This document shows positions 37,229 to 46,143 of a stretch of DNA of 64,000 bases, piece by piece; the first letter of the stretch is position 1; each line of letters begins with the position of its first letter. The notes under the pieces are model-generated. The model was not told the DNA's origin. It saw only the letters and a list, made by a program, of their open reading frames with translations, and made no database searches. The DNA comes from Alkalicoccobacillus murimartini. GTDB taxonomy: Bacteria > Bacillota > Bacilli > Bacillales > Bacillaceae_D. The position numbers and the translations under genes were made by a program. The stretch lies in NCBI RefSeq assembly GCF_030813245.1, contig NZ_JAUSUA010000004.1:248001-312000 (forward strand). The letters run 5' to 3'.

Positions 37229-37708
37229 ATGTTTCAATCTTCTTCCTATTCGGCCGTTGCAGCCGACGCTTATTCTTTATTACATAAGCAGCTAGACGCC
37301 CTACTTGACGGAGAACCTGATATGGTGGCTAATTTAGCCAATGCAAGTGCCTTATTGAATCAATTTCTTGAAGAAGTGAACTGGGTTGGGTTCTACCTTA
37401 CTAAAGGTGATGAGCTTGTTCTAGGACCATTTCAAGGTATGCCTGCTTGTGTAAGAATAGCCTTTGGTAAAGGAGTCTGTGGAACAGCTGCTTCTGACCA
37501 ACAGACAATTCGAGTTCCTGATGTTCATCAATTTCCAGGTCATATTGCTTGCGATGCAGCCTCTAGATCAGAGATTGTTATTCCTATTGTGAAAGACGGG
37601 GTAACCATTGGTGTGTTAGATATTGATAGCCCTAGCCTCGATCGCTTTAGTGAAGAGGATGAGTTATATCTCAAACAATTTGTTGATATTTTAATCAAAC
37701 ATCTATAA
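37229..37708 (+). CDS. ytsP: Free methionine-(R)-sulfoxide reductase, GAF type (YtsP)
   Basis: The 159-residue GAF-domain enzyme reduces free methionine-R-sulfoxide. All three conserved cysteines are present: Cys74 (MPACVRI), Cys84 (GKGVCGTA) and Cys108 (GHIACDAAS), with the family motifs NWVGFYL, VLGPFQG and VLDIDSP. The ATG at 37229 matches the family start; an in-frame GTG at 37220 is less likely. It converges with dgcP on a shared terminator. Confidence 0.92.
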   Translation: MFQSSSYSAVAADAYSLLHKQLDALLDGEPDMVANLANASALLNQFLEEVNWVGFYLTKGDELVLGPFQGMPACVRIAFGKGVCGTAASDQQTIRVPDVHQFPGHIACDAASRSEIVIPIVKDGVTIGVLDIDSPSLDRFSEEDELYLKQFVDILIKHL

Positions 37709-37716
37709 TTCCGTGA

Positions 37717-37760
37717 AAAAAACCAGATCAAAGTGGCATTGCCCTTTGATCTGGTTTTTT
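37717..37760. terminator. Bidirectional terminator between ytsP and dgcP
   Basis: A 15-bp stem (AAAACCAGATCAAAG with its complement) with A and T runs on both sides serves both convergent genes; it reaches the dgcP stop codon. Confidence 0.93.
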
Positions 37761-39973
37761 TATAATTCACTTAAAAATACTTGGTTTTTGCCCCCGTATT
37801 TTGCTTTATAAAGTCCTGCATCTGCGTCTTTAAACAATGAAGCGGATGAACGAGTATCAGACTTATTTTTATCCCAATACGATACGCCGCAGGATATCGT
37901 AACACTCGGATTGGTTTCTAGCGCAACAGCTTTCACGATTCGTTTCGCAATGTCTGTTCCGATGTCGAGCTTCACAGTAGGAAGATAGATAGCGAGCTCT
38001 TCTCCTCCCCACCTAGCAGCAATGTCCGTTTCTCTAATGTTACTTCGAATCACATTGGCAACTTGAACAATGATCTCATCTCCGATTTGGTGTCCATACG
38101 TATCGTTGATGCTTTTGAAATCATCGATATCAATGAGTAGAAACGTTCCATTTTCATGCTCAAGAAGTGATTGGTCCATACTTGCTTCTAGATGATTTCT
38201 GGAATGAAGATTTGTTAAATGATCAGTAATAACAAGCTTTTCAAGCTCTTCATGTAAAAGGGTGTTTGTAAAAGCTAATGTAGAATGATGGACCAAAGAC
38301 TGAAGTAATTTAAAGGTTTCAAACGTAAAAAAGTAGGATTCCTGATGTAAAACAAACACCAATCCATGAACGGTTTGATTCTGAAGCATTGGTATCGCAA
38401 GTAACGAACGAAAGCTTCCAGTTTCAATATCTTGATGAAGTCCGGTATCTCCTATATAGATCGGATCCTTCTTATGTAGAATCTGTTGGATAAGCGAGTG
38501 GAGCTGTTCTACATTGTGAGTCGATTCAAAAAATTCGGTTCCACTTTGATGGATGACAGAAGAATCATTTCGATCAAATAATAGAAATCCTACCTCTTGA
38601 GCACTAAACGCTTCTTGAATTTGGTTTGTCATACTTTCTATAAGATCGTTTAAGTTTAAATTCATATTAATTTGGTGAGTCGCCTTGTTAATTAGTTTAA
38701 GATCATGAATCAAATCACGAGATTGCTGATAAAGTTCGGCATTTTCTAAAGCATTGCCTCCTGTATCAGCTAACATCTCAATAAATGAGATCTCTTCTTC
38801 CGGTAACGTTTCAAGATCAATCGCACGAACTTCAAGGACTCCATATATTCCTTGCTTCCCCCGTAATGGAACAAACAAATGAACAATTTGATTTCTTCTG
38901 TCTTTATCCACTTGTTTAATACCAGTTAGAAAGGCATGCTCTGCTTTTGTGTTCATACCTTCCGCCCCATATATTAAAGGCTTAATAGGAAGCTCTTCAC
39001 GAACCTCCCACTCATGCGAAAGCATTAAATACACACTAAAGGATGGATACGTCTGCTTAATCGCATAAACGATTTTAGCCAAAACCTCACTAATATCCAT
39101 CGTCGAGTGAAATTTCTTTGTCACTTCTAATAACAAGTCCTTTTTCTTTGCTTCGTTTTCATCTTTATCTGCTTGATATCCTTTTTGTAAGAGTAAGCTC
39201 AACCATTTAGAAGTCTGCTTAAATGTTTCTAACGAGTCTTGATATTCCTCATTAGTACTCGCAATAAGACAAGCAAAACAATTCCCTTGATTCATTAAAG
39301 GAACGATTACATGCTGAGTCGATTGCCCATCATCAGTAATACTTCCTGAATACGTAAATAGCTCCGTAGACGTACGATGATCATTTATTAATCTTGTTAC
39401 AATGCGTTCTCCCACTTTAATTAAAAGGGGTTTCTTCGTTTCCCAGCCTGACTTGTGTTTGAATTCTGTATCTTGCCGTTCTAATAAACTAAATGTTATA
39501 GGTGAACCTAATTCTTTATTATTCAATACCAATGAATCAATTAATGAGTTGAATTGAATTCGATAATTTGCCCCTGCAAGTAATTGCTCTGCTGTTAAAG
39601 AGAAAGGTGTATCTTGAAACATCATTGTGTGGACCCATTCCAAAAGGTTCGTATAATACTTGAGATCACCCGCAACCATCTGAGTAACAAGACCTATTCT
39701 CGTAGGAAACTTCTGAAGAGTCTCTATATATGTATAGTCCTGATCATAATCAATAATTGGTAATTCGCGATGGTTTTGAGAGTAAAACGTAAAAGCTGAT
39801 CTAAGACCCTCTGAAGATGCCCCTATTTGTTTGGCAGAAACAAACCCGTTTTCCGACCTCAAGGTAAGAATCAACGGTATTTTTGGATTGATTGGTCCCT
39901 CTTCTGATAAAACTACCTTCTCCCATAAAGGTGAATAGTCTTCATTATAGAAAATATCCTGTACACCTGTCAT
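37760..39973 (-). CDS. dgcP: Diguanylate cyclase with GAF-like regions
   Basis: DgcP (YtrP) makes cyclic di-GMP. The 737-residue protein has a long N-terminal sensory part with probable GAF domains (about 280-420 and 440-560) and a C-terminal GGDEF domain (about 570-737): DHLTNLHSRNHLEASM, FLLIDIDDFKSINDTYGHQIGD and the active-site variant GGEEL near residue 655. Five residues before GGEEL stands RETD, the RxxD pattern of the inhibitory I-site, so product feedback is likely. No membrane helix is seen. The place next to ytsP and rpsD is that of B. subtilis ytrP. Confidence 0.9.
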   Translation of the reverse strand: MTGVQDIFYNEDYSPLWEKVVLSEEGPINPKIPLILTLRSENGFVSAKQIGASSEGLRSAFTFYSQNHRELPIIDYDQDYTYIETLQKFPTRIGLVTQMVAGDLKYYTNLLEWVHTMMFQDTPFSLTAEQLLAGANYRIQFNSLIDSLVLNNKELGSPITFSLLERQDTEFKHKSGWETKKPLLIKVGERIVTRLINDHRTSTELFTYSGSITDDGQSTQHVIVPLMNQGNCFACLIASTNEEYQDSLETFKQTSKWLSLLLQKGYQADKDENEAKKKDLLLEVTKKFHSTMDISEVLAKIVYAIKQTYPSFSVYLMLSHEWEVREELPIKPLIYGAEGMNTKAEHAFLTGIKQVDKDRRNQIVHLFVPLRGKQGIYGVLEVRAIDLETLPEEEISFIEMLADTGGNALENAELYQQSRDLIHDLKLINKATHQINMNLNLNDLIESMTNQIQEAFSAQEVGFLLFDRNDSSVIHQSGTEFFESTHNVEQLHSLIQQILHKKDPIYIGDTGLHQDIETGSFRSLLAIPMLQNQTVHGLVFVLHQESYFFTFETFKLLQSLVHHSTLAFTNTLLHEELEKLVITDHLTNLHSRNHLEASMDQSLLEHENGTFLLIDIDDFKSINDTYGHQIGDEIIVQVANVIRSNIRETDIAARWGGEELAIYLPTVKLDIGTDIAKRIVKAVALETNPSVTISCGVSYWDKNKSDTRSSASLFKDADAGLYKAKYGGKNQVFLSEL

Positions 39974-40213
39974 CCGCTCACCACCACAAACTAAGATCTA
40001 ATGTCTCGAGTATATTTATATTTCGTTCTTACAACACTCATTCCTTCATTTGTCATATAATAAACATGAATTTTATTATTACTGACTATTTTATAGTTAT
40101 ATCCGATTAATTATTTTCAATATTATGTGATAATCAAACCTAATTATAATGTAATACCTACCATAATGCTATGACTTTTTTCTCATTGAACGAGGCATTC
40201 CGTTTTTGGGTCA

Positions 40214-40242
40214 TTGACTTCGCGATTAATAATAGATATAAT
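40214..40242 (+). promoter_or_regulatory. Sigma-A promoter of rpsD
   Basis: TTGACT (40214-40219), 17 bases, TATAAT (40237-40242): a near-consensus promoter, about 200 bases before the rpsD start. Confidence 0.9.
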
Positions 40243-40248
40243 CAAGTT

Positions 40249-40440
40249 TGTGTGAAATGAGACAGCCAAGGTAAGCTTAGTGTAGATTGATTCTATTCCT
40301 CGAAGCGGCTGAGTTTTTGAGGTGTATCGCGTAACTTCCTGCTGTCGAAGCGAAGATGCATGAAAATAGAACGTCTAGTCTGAGAGATTGCCACGAGGTT
40401 GTTATTTTGCAACATTCAAAATAACAGGAGGATTCACCTT
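40249..40440 (+). promoter_or_regulatory. Structured leader of rpsD with hairpin next to the Shine-Dalgarno
   Basis: The long leader includes a pairing of GATTCTATT near 40289 with AAATAGAAC near 40364, and a perfect 9-bp hairpin GTTATTTTG (40401-40409) / CAAAATAAC (40417-40425) directly touching AGGAGG (40426-40431). In B. subtilis S4 represses its own synthesis through such a leader; the role here is inferred. Confidence 0.65.
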
Positions 40441-41043
40441 ATGTCACGTTATACAGGTCCATCTTGGAAGCTTTCCCGTCGTCTTGGGATTTCGCTTACA
40501 GGTACAGGTAAAGAATTAGAAAAGCGTCCTTACGCTCCAGGTCAACACGGTCCGAACCAAAGAAAGAAACTTTCTGAGTACGGTTTACAACTTCAAGAAA
40601 AACAAAAACTTCGTCACATGTACGGAGTAAATGAGCGTCAATTCCGTCGCACATTTGATATCGCAGGTAAAATGAACGGAATCCACGGTGAGAACTTCAT
40701 GATCTTACTTGAGTCTCGTTTAGATAACCTAGTTTATCGTTTAGGTCTTGCTCGCACTCGTCGTGCAGCTCGCCAACTTGTAAACCACGGTCATGTAATT
40801 GTAGATGGTAAACGCGTAGATATCCCATCTTACCGCGTAGCACCAGGACAACAAATTGGTCTTCGTGAGTCTTCACGTAACCTTACAGCAGTAAAAGAAG
40901 CTATTGAAGTAAATAACTTCATCCCTTCTTACGTATCATTTGATGCTGAGACACTTCAAGGGTCGTACATTCGTCTTCCTGAACGTGCTGAGCTTCCTGC
41001 TGAAATTACTGAAGCACTTATCGTTGAGTTCTACTCACGTTAA
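40441..41043 (+). CDS. rpsD: 30S ribosomal protein S4
   Basis: S4 is a primary 16S rRNA-binding protein that starts assembly of the 30S body. The 200-residue product begins [19 protein letters not shown], as in Bacillus, and has the S4 RNA-binding domain ([21 protein letters not shown], then [18 protein letters not shown]). It lacks the zinc-binding cysteine cluster, so it is the C- form. The ATG at 40441 is placed after AGGAGG; upstream codons from 40399 lie in the leader. The gene stands alone with its own terminator. Confidence 0.98.
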   Translation: MSRYTGPSWKLSRRLGISLTGTGKELEKRPYAPGQHGPNQRKKLSEYGLQLQEKQKLRHMYGVNERQFRRTFDIAGKMNGIHGENFMILLESRLDNLVYRLGLARTRRAARQLVNHGHVIVDGKRVDIPSYRVAPGQQIGLRESSRNLTAVKEAIEVNNFIPSYVSFDAETLQGSYIRLPERAELPAEITEALIVEFYSR

Positions 41044-41054
41044 TCTAAGAAGCC

Positions 41055-41088
41055 AACTCCAACACCTTATAGGTGTTGGAGTTTTTTT
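41055..41088 (+). terminator. Terminator after rpsD
   Basis: A 13-bp stem (AACTCCAACACCT with its complement), three-base loop and T7. Confidence 0.95.
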
Positions 41089-41170
41089 GTTATCTTATTG
41101 TTTGAGAACTTACAAAGAGAAATGACATCTTAATCAAGATAGTTAAAGATCCAACCAAGAAGTTAGTGCT

Positions 41171-41202
41171 GTCTTCAAGAGAGCGCGCCACCTCTTCAAG
41201 AC
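41171..41202. repeat. Inverted repeat in the rpsD-tyrS spacer
   Basis: GTCTTCAAGAG and CTCTTCAAGAC can form an 11-bp stem with one mismatch and a 10-base loop. No T-run follows, so it is not a usual terminator. The surrounding 41089-41400 holds no gene I can support. Confidence 0.5.
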
Positions 41203-41404
41203 GGATTAAAATTCAGCAAGAGCTAGAAGGTGGAGTCACGAGCTAGCCTGTGTTCATACAGAAGAACAGACCGTTTAGTAAGATCGTTTGATGTCAGAGC
41301 ACTTTTTGAACTGCGTCACGTCGATTTCAAAGTCCCTTCTTTCACTTCGTCTTGCTACTCACCCTCTATCTCCAAACATATCCCCTCTCCAAACCAACAA
41401 AAAA

Positions 41405-41432
41405 ACAGCGAGCATCCTAAGACACCCGCTGC
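41405..41432 (-). terminator. Terminator after tyrS
   Basis: A stem with CAGCG / CGCTG as its base and an imperfect upper part, followed by a T7 run on the minus strand. Confidence 0.75.
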
Positions 41433-41438
41433 GTTTCC

Positions 41439-42683
41439 TTATAGTGTTAGCTGCACAAATTTACGTTTTCCTACTTGAAGGATTAATCCTTCTTCAATCG
41501 TAATTTCTGCTTTAATATCCGTTACTTTCTCTTCATTCACTTTGACTCCGCCGTTTTGAATCATTCGGCGTGCTTCACCTTTTGAAGGAAGCATCTTTAA
41601 CTCTACAAGAAGATCAATTGCGCTAATCTGCGTTTCTTTCTCCCATTTAACAACTGGTAGGTCATCTGGAAGTGATTTCTTTTGGAATACAGTCTCAAAA
41701 TAAGCTCTTGCTTCTTTTGCTGCTTCTTGACCATGGTACATTTCAACGAGCTTGCTCCCTAGATTCATCTTCGCATCTCTTGGGTGGATCGATCCGTCTG
41801 CTAAGCCTTTTTCCAATATATCGACTTCTTCTAATGGAATGTCTGTAGCCAGTCTGAAGTACTTCGCCATTAACTCATCGGGGATAGACATCGATTTTCC
41901 GAAAATTTCGTTTGGCGCTTCATCGATACCAATGTAGTTGTTAAGAGACTTTGACATCTTTCTGACGCCATCAAGGCCTTCAATTAATGGCAATGTCATA
42001 GCAACCTGCTTATCTTGACCGTATGCATCTTGAAGCTGTCTACCCATTAGCAAGTTAAACTTCTGATCTGTTCCGCCTACCTCTATATCTGATTTCATCG
42101 CGACTGAATCATACCCTTGCATGAGTGGGTAGAAAAACTCGTGGATGGAAATAGGCTGCTGAGATTTATAGCGTTTTTCAAAATCATCACGTTCAAGTAA
42201 ACGAGCAACAGTTAGGTTACTTGCTAACTTGATGATATCTTCAAAGTTAAGTGGCTTTAACCATTCGGAGTTATACATCAATGTAACTTTATCCATGTCT
42301 AAAACTTTACTGTATTGGTCTACATACGTTTTTGCATTTTCAGCTACTTGCTCATCCGTCAAAGCTTTTCTTGTCTCTGACTTTCCTGTTGGATCGCCAA
42401 TACGTCCTGTGAAGTCACCGATTAATAATTGGATTTCATGGCCAAACTCTTGAAATTGGCGTAGTTTATGAAGAACCACAGTGTGCCCAATATGAACATC
42501 AGGGGCTGATGGGTCCATTCCGAGTTTAATTTTAAGTGGTACACCTGTCACCACAGATTTTTCGATTTTTTCTCGAAAGGCGTATTCCGGAGCTATCTCC
42601 ACAACACCTCTCATTAATTCCTTAACCTGTGTATCAACTGCCTGCTTTTGTTCCTGTGTCAGCTCTTGTTTTTTCTCTTCCAT
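41439..42683 (-). CDS. tyrS: Tyrosyl-tRNA synthetase
   Basis: TyrS charges tRNA-Tyr. The 414-residue class I synthetase has the HIGH motif in [41 protein letters not shown], the KMSKS motif [11 protein letters not shown] and a C-terminal S4-like domain ([18 protein letters not shown]). The TyrZ-type or TyrS-type class cannot be settled by eye, but length and KMSKS form fit TyrS-like enzymes. The ATG at 42683 has GGAGGG upstream; 13 earlier codons run into the T-box terminator. A T-box leader controls it. Confidence 0.95.
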   Translation of the reverse strand: MEEKKQELTQEQKQAVDTQVKELMRGVVEIAPEYAFREKIEKSVVTGVPLKIKLGMDPSAPDVHIGHTVVLHKLRQFQEFGHEIQLLIGDFTGRIGDPTGKSETRKALTDEQVAENAKTYVDQYSKVLDMDKVTLMYNSEWLKPLNFEDIIKLASNLTVARLLERDDFEKRYKSQQPISIHEFFYPLMQGYDSVAMKSDIEVGGTDQKFNLLMGRQLQDAYGQDKQVAMTLPLIEGLDGVRKMSKSLNNYIGIDEAPNEIFGKSMSIPDELMAKYFRLATDIPLEEVDILEKGLADGSIHPRDAKMNLGSKLVEMYHGQEAAKEARAYFETVFQKKSLPDDLPVVKWEKETQISAIDLLVELKMLPSKGEARRMIQNGGVKVNEEKVTDIKAEITIEEGLILQVGKRKFVQLTL

Positions 42684-42719
42684 CCCTGTAGCCCTCCGAT
42701 TAGTATCTCTTTTTGAACA

Positions 42720-42959
42720 CAAAAAAACCCGTCTCCTAAAAAGGGACGAGTTCTCGCGGTACCACCCTTGTTGAAAAGCAAAAAAGCTTTCCCACTCAGT
42801 TTATAACGGCATTAACCGTTCTTTGCTGCTAGGCAAAGAAAAAGCTCCAGGCTGTAATTCTTTCAGCATCTCGTACTGGCTTGCACCTACCGCCAGCTCT
42901 CTGAAATCGATGTGTACTGAAATACTCCGACCCTTCCGCGCTTGTGATTTCATTCAATT
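42720..42959 (-). promoter_or_regulatory. T-box riboswitch (tyrosine) upstream of tyrS
   Basis: The minus strand holds the T-box core AAGGGTGGTACCGCG (about 42771-42757), which pairs with uncharged tRNA, and the Stem I AG-bulge region AGAGAGCTGGCGGTAGGTG. A probable tyrosine specifier TAC lies in GAATTACAG (TAC at 42856-42854). The terminator stem with CTCGTCCC and GGAGACGGG plus T7 lies at 42750-42720. Uncharged tRNA-Tyr should prevent termination. Confidence 0.95.
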
Positions 42960-42965
42960 GTTACA

Positions 42966-42994
42966 GTTTTAACACAAAGTGATGACATAGTCAA
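42966..42994 (-). promoter_or_regulatory. Probable sigma-A promoter of tyrS
   Basis: TTGACT (42994-42989), 17 bases, TAAAAC (42971-42966) on the minus strand, placed just before the T-box leader. Confidence 0.65.
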
Positions 42995-43078
42995 TAAATA
43001 AGTGAAACCTTGCTAGAAAGCATTTCATCTGAATTAAACCTATGCTATACTGTTTCTGATTATTTAGGGAGGTATGTT

Positions 43079-45910
43079 ATGTCCATGTTTTCTCGCGTTA
43101 AAGAGAGAATACACGTATTGTATAAAAAACTAGACGACATTCAATTATTCCGTAGAATAGGCATTACCTATCAAGTATTTTGGAACCTATTTCTACTTTT
43201 TATTGTATTTGGTACGATGTCTTTATTTTTTGTTGGAGGTACAGCCGCGGGCTACTTTGCTTCTCTCGTGAAAGATGAACCCCTTCAAAATGCAGAAGAG
43301 ATGACAACAAAGATTCATAATTATGAAGAAACGAGTCAAGTATTCTTCGCAGGTGATACCTATATGGGAGAATTACCATCAGATCTTGAGCGTCATGAGG
43401 TTGCACTCGATGATATTTCAGATTATGTGAAGCAGGCGATTATCGCCACAGAGGATGAGTATTTCTATGAGCATGAGGGTGTTGTACCTAAGGCGATCAT
43501 GCGAGCAACATATCAAGAGCTTGCCAATGCCTCTACACAAACTGGTGGAAGTACACTGACTCAGCAGCTCATTAAACAGCAGATCCTTACAAGCGAGGTT
43601 TCATTTGATCGTAAAGCAACAGAGATCCTGCTAGCGATGAGACTTGAGCACTTTATGAGCAAAGAAGACATATTAGAAGCTTACTTAAATGTTGTTCCAT
43701 TTGGACGGAATGCATCCGGGAATCAAATTGCTGGGGTTCAATCTGCAGCGATTGGCATTTTCGGTGTGGATGCCAAGGATTTAAACCTTGCGCAATCTGC
43801 TTTTATTGCTGGTTTGCCACAAAGTCCATTTGGTTACACACCCTTTCTTTCAGATGGAGCAGTCAAAGAATCTATTGATCCTGCGTTAAATCGCATGAGC
43901 ACCGTCTTAAATCGGATGGAATCAGAAGGATACATATCCGATGAAGAGCTGCAGGACTCATTAGATTATGATATTCAAGGGGATTTTACAGATCGTACTC
44001 CTCCTATTACAGAGAAGTATCATTATCTAACCAATGAAATCCTAAGGAGAGCAACACCTGTTATCGCGCAAGCAAAAATGGAGGAAGATGGCGTCAACCT
44101 CGATGAGATGAGTGATGCCAAACGTGCAGAGACGCTTGAATCCTATGCAGCTGCTGCCTCCTATGATCTATCTAATAGCGGCTATCGCATTCATACAACC
44201 ATTAATCAAGATATCTACGATGAAATGCAATCAGCTGTAAAAAACGACAACCTTTTTGGCCCTGAAAAAAAAGGGGAACAAGAAGAAGTTGGAGCTGTTC
44301 TTCAAGATAACAAAACTGGAGCCATCATCGGCTTTGTTGGCGGACGAGAAGAAGGAAGTCCTGATAAGCAATTTAATCATGCAACACAAGCGAATAGACC
44401 AACCGGCTCAACGATGAAACCATTACTTGGCTATGCACCTGCAATGGAAATTGGAGCCGTTCAACCAGGTCTAGTAGTTCCAGATACACCAATGAATTAT
44501 AAATCAAATGGAAAACCTATTAATAACTTTGACCGTAGCCATAAAGGTTTACAGTCTGTAAGAAAATCACTTGCACAATCTAGAAACGTACCTGCTGTTC
44601 GAGCAGCCAATACCGTCGCTCATGAATCAGCTAGAGAGACGTTACAAAAGCTTGGTATTCCAATTAATTCTGAGCAGCCACATGAGTCCTCCGTGCTTGG
44701 AACAATAGATATGAGCGTCGAAGAAAACACAAACGCTTATTCAACATTTGGTAATGGAGGAAAACGAGTAGAGTCTTACATGATTGAAAGAATTGAAAAA
44801 GTAGATGGAGAAGTAGTGTTTGAGCATGAAGCAAAAGAAACAGACGTTTTTACTCCTGAAACGAATTTTCTAACGATTGATATGATGAGAGATGTACTGA
44901 AAACTGGCGGAACCGCAAGTAGTGTCCCAGGCAACCTAAACTTTTCAGCTGATTGGGCAGGAAAAACAGGAACAACCCAAGATACACAAGATTCATGGTT
45001 TGTAGCTACGAATCCCAATGTAACTCTAGGCGTATGGATTGGCTATGATTCAAACCATTCCATTGAAACGACAGTTAACGGCTTACGTTACGGTCCAAGA
45101 AACCAAAAAATCTGGTCCGATATTGCTAATGCTGCCTATAGCGTCGACTCTGAGTTAATGGCACCATCCGAATCCTTTAATCAGCCAGAAGGCGTGGTAT
45201 CTAGAAAGATTTGTAGTCTTACCGGTGCAGCACCATCTAAGGCTTGTGAAGAGGCTGATCTAGTAACGACTGATTTATTCAACAAAAAATTCCTTCCAGA
45301 TTCAAGCGATGACTTGAAATCAGAACGTTATGTAACAATTAACGGGAAGAATTACAAAGCACGTTCAGAAACGCCGGATGAATTTACACAAAGAGGACTA
45401 TCACTTTCTGGTGATCTCTTTGGAGTAGGTAACATATCATCTTACCTTCCTGATTCCGTAGATGGAATTGTTGCAGATGAGGAAGCACCTGAGAACGGAA
45501 ATACACCTGGGAAAGTATCGGGTGTGTCACTTAACGGAGATTCTCTAAGCTGGTCTAAACATGACGCAAGCGACATCGTCGGATACCGGATCTATCGGGC
45601 AGATGACGGCAGTGATGATTTTAAATCCGTTCAGGCCGTTCGTGGAAATGAATCTACTGATTTTAACGTAGGAAGCGGCAAACATGCATTCTATGTAACA
45701 GCTGTTGATTCTATTGGAAATGAATCCAGTGCCTCTGATATCGTCGAGGCGGATGATTGGACTTCAAGAGAAGATGCTGAACAAGAGCAAAACGATGATT
45801 CAGATAATGAATCAGAAGAAAATGAAGACGAAACAGAAAATGATGACTCTTCAGATGAAAACAATGAAGATGATGAGAATTCAGAAGAAGATTCTAATGA
45901 AGACGAATAG
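43079..45910 (+). CDS. Class A penicillin-binding protein with FN3 domain and acidic tail
   Basis: A bifunctional peptidoglycan synthase with glycosyltransferase and transpeptidase domains. The 943-residue protein has a cytoplasmic start, one membrane helix (residues 32-56 or so), and a GT51 domain with catalytic Glu125 in ATEDEYFYEHEGV and GGSTLTQQLIKQQ. The transpeptidase domain has the catalytic Ser444 (STMKP), Ser501 (SRN) and Lys629 (KTG). A fibronectin type III domain follows (about 800-880), then a tail of about 50 residues made almost wholly of Asp, Glu, Asn and Ser. The ATG at 43079 follows AGGGAGG. An extended -10 (TGC-TATACT) lies near 43043-43051. The nearest B. subtilis paralogue is uncertain (PonA also has an FN3 domain). 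Confidence 0.93.
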   Translation: MSMFSRVKERIHVLYKKLDDIQLFRRIGITYQVFWNLFLLFIVFGTMSLFFVGGTAAGYFASLVKDEPLQNAEEMTTKIHNYEETSQVFFAGDTYMGELPSDLERHEVALDDISDYVKQAIIATEDEYFYEHEGVVPKAIMRATYQELANASTQTGGSTLTQQLIKQQILTSEVSFDRKATEILLAMRLEHFMSKEDILEAYLNVVPFGRNASGNQIAGVQSAAIGIFGVDAKDLNLAQSAFIAGLPQSPFGYTPFLSDGAVKESIDPALNRMSTVLNRMESEGYISDEELQDSLDYDIQGDFTDRTPPITEKYHYLTNEILRRATPVIAQAKMEEDGVNLDEMSDAKRAETLESYAAAASYDLSNSGYRIHTTINQDIYDEMQSAVKNDNLFGPEKKGEQEEVGAVLQDNKTGAIIGFVGGREEGSPDKQFNHATQANRPTGSTMKPLLGYAPAMEIGAVQPGLVVPDTPMNYKSNGKPINNFDRSHKGLQSVRKSLAQSRNVPAVRAANTVAHESARETLQKLGIPINSEQPHESSVLGTIDMSVEENTNAYSTFGNGGKRVESYMIERIEKVDGEVVFEHEAKETDVFTPETNFLTIDMMRDVLKTGGTASSVPGNLNFSADWAGKTGTTQDTQDSWFVATNPNVTLGVWIGYDSNHSIETTVNGLRYGPRNQKIWSDIANAAYSVDSELMAPSESFNQPEGVVSRKICSLTGAAPSKACEEADLVTTDLFNKKFLPDSSDDLKSERYVTINGKNYKARSETPDEFTQRGLSLSGDLFGVGNISSYLPDSVDGIVADEEAPENGNTPGKVSGVSLNGDSLSWSKHDASDIVGYRIYRADDGSDDFKSVQAVRGNESTDFNVGSGKHAFYVTAVDSIGNESSASDIVEADDWTSREDAEQEQNDDSDNESEENEDETENDDSSDENNEDDENSEEDSNEDE

Positions 45911-45920
45911 ACTCGTATGT

Positions 45921-45955
45921 AGTGCAATGAGGAATAGATCCCTCATTGCACTTTT
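45921..45955 (+). terminator. Terminator after the PBP gene
   Basis: A 12-bp stem (AGTGCAATGAGG with its complement), eight-base loop and TTTTCTTTTT. Confidence 0.93.
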
Positions 45956-46143
45956 CTTTTTGTCTAAACTTACCTCACTATACAAATGCTCATAACACGT
46001 CAATACCGAATAAAATTAGCCTCTTCTTCCCCATAAACAACAATCAGATATAAATGGTATTGAACATTCATCAATGAGAGGGAAGCATGACAATAAACAA
46101 TGAATTACACTTATTTTATATTGATGAATAAGGAGCTGGTTAG

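Noticed and set aside
41230-41478. 82-codon frame in the rpsD-tyrS spacer
   Set aside because: It runs into the tyrS 3' end, has no ribosome-binding site and no recognisable domain.
45705-45995. 96-codon frame overlapping the PBP tail
   Set aside because: Lysine/methionine-rich reading of the acidic repeat DNA in another frame.
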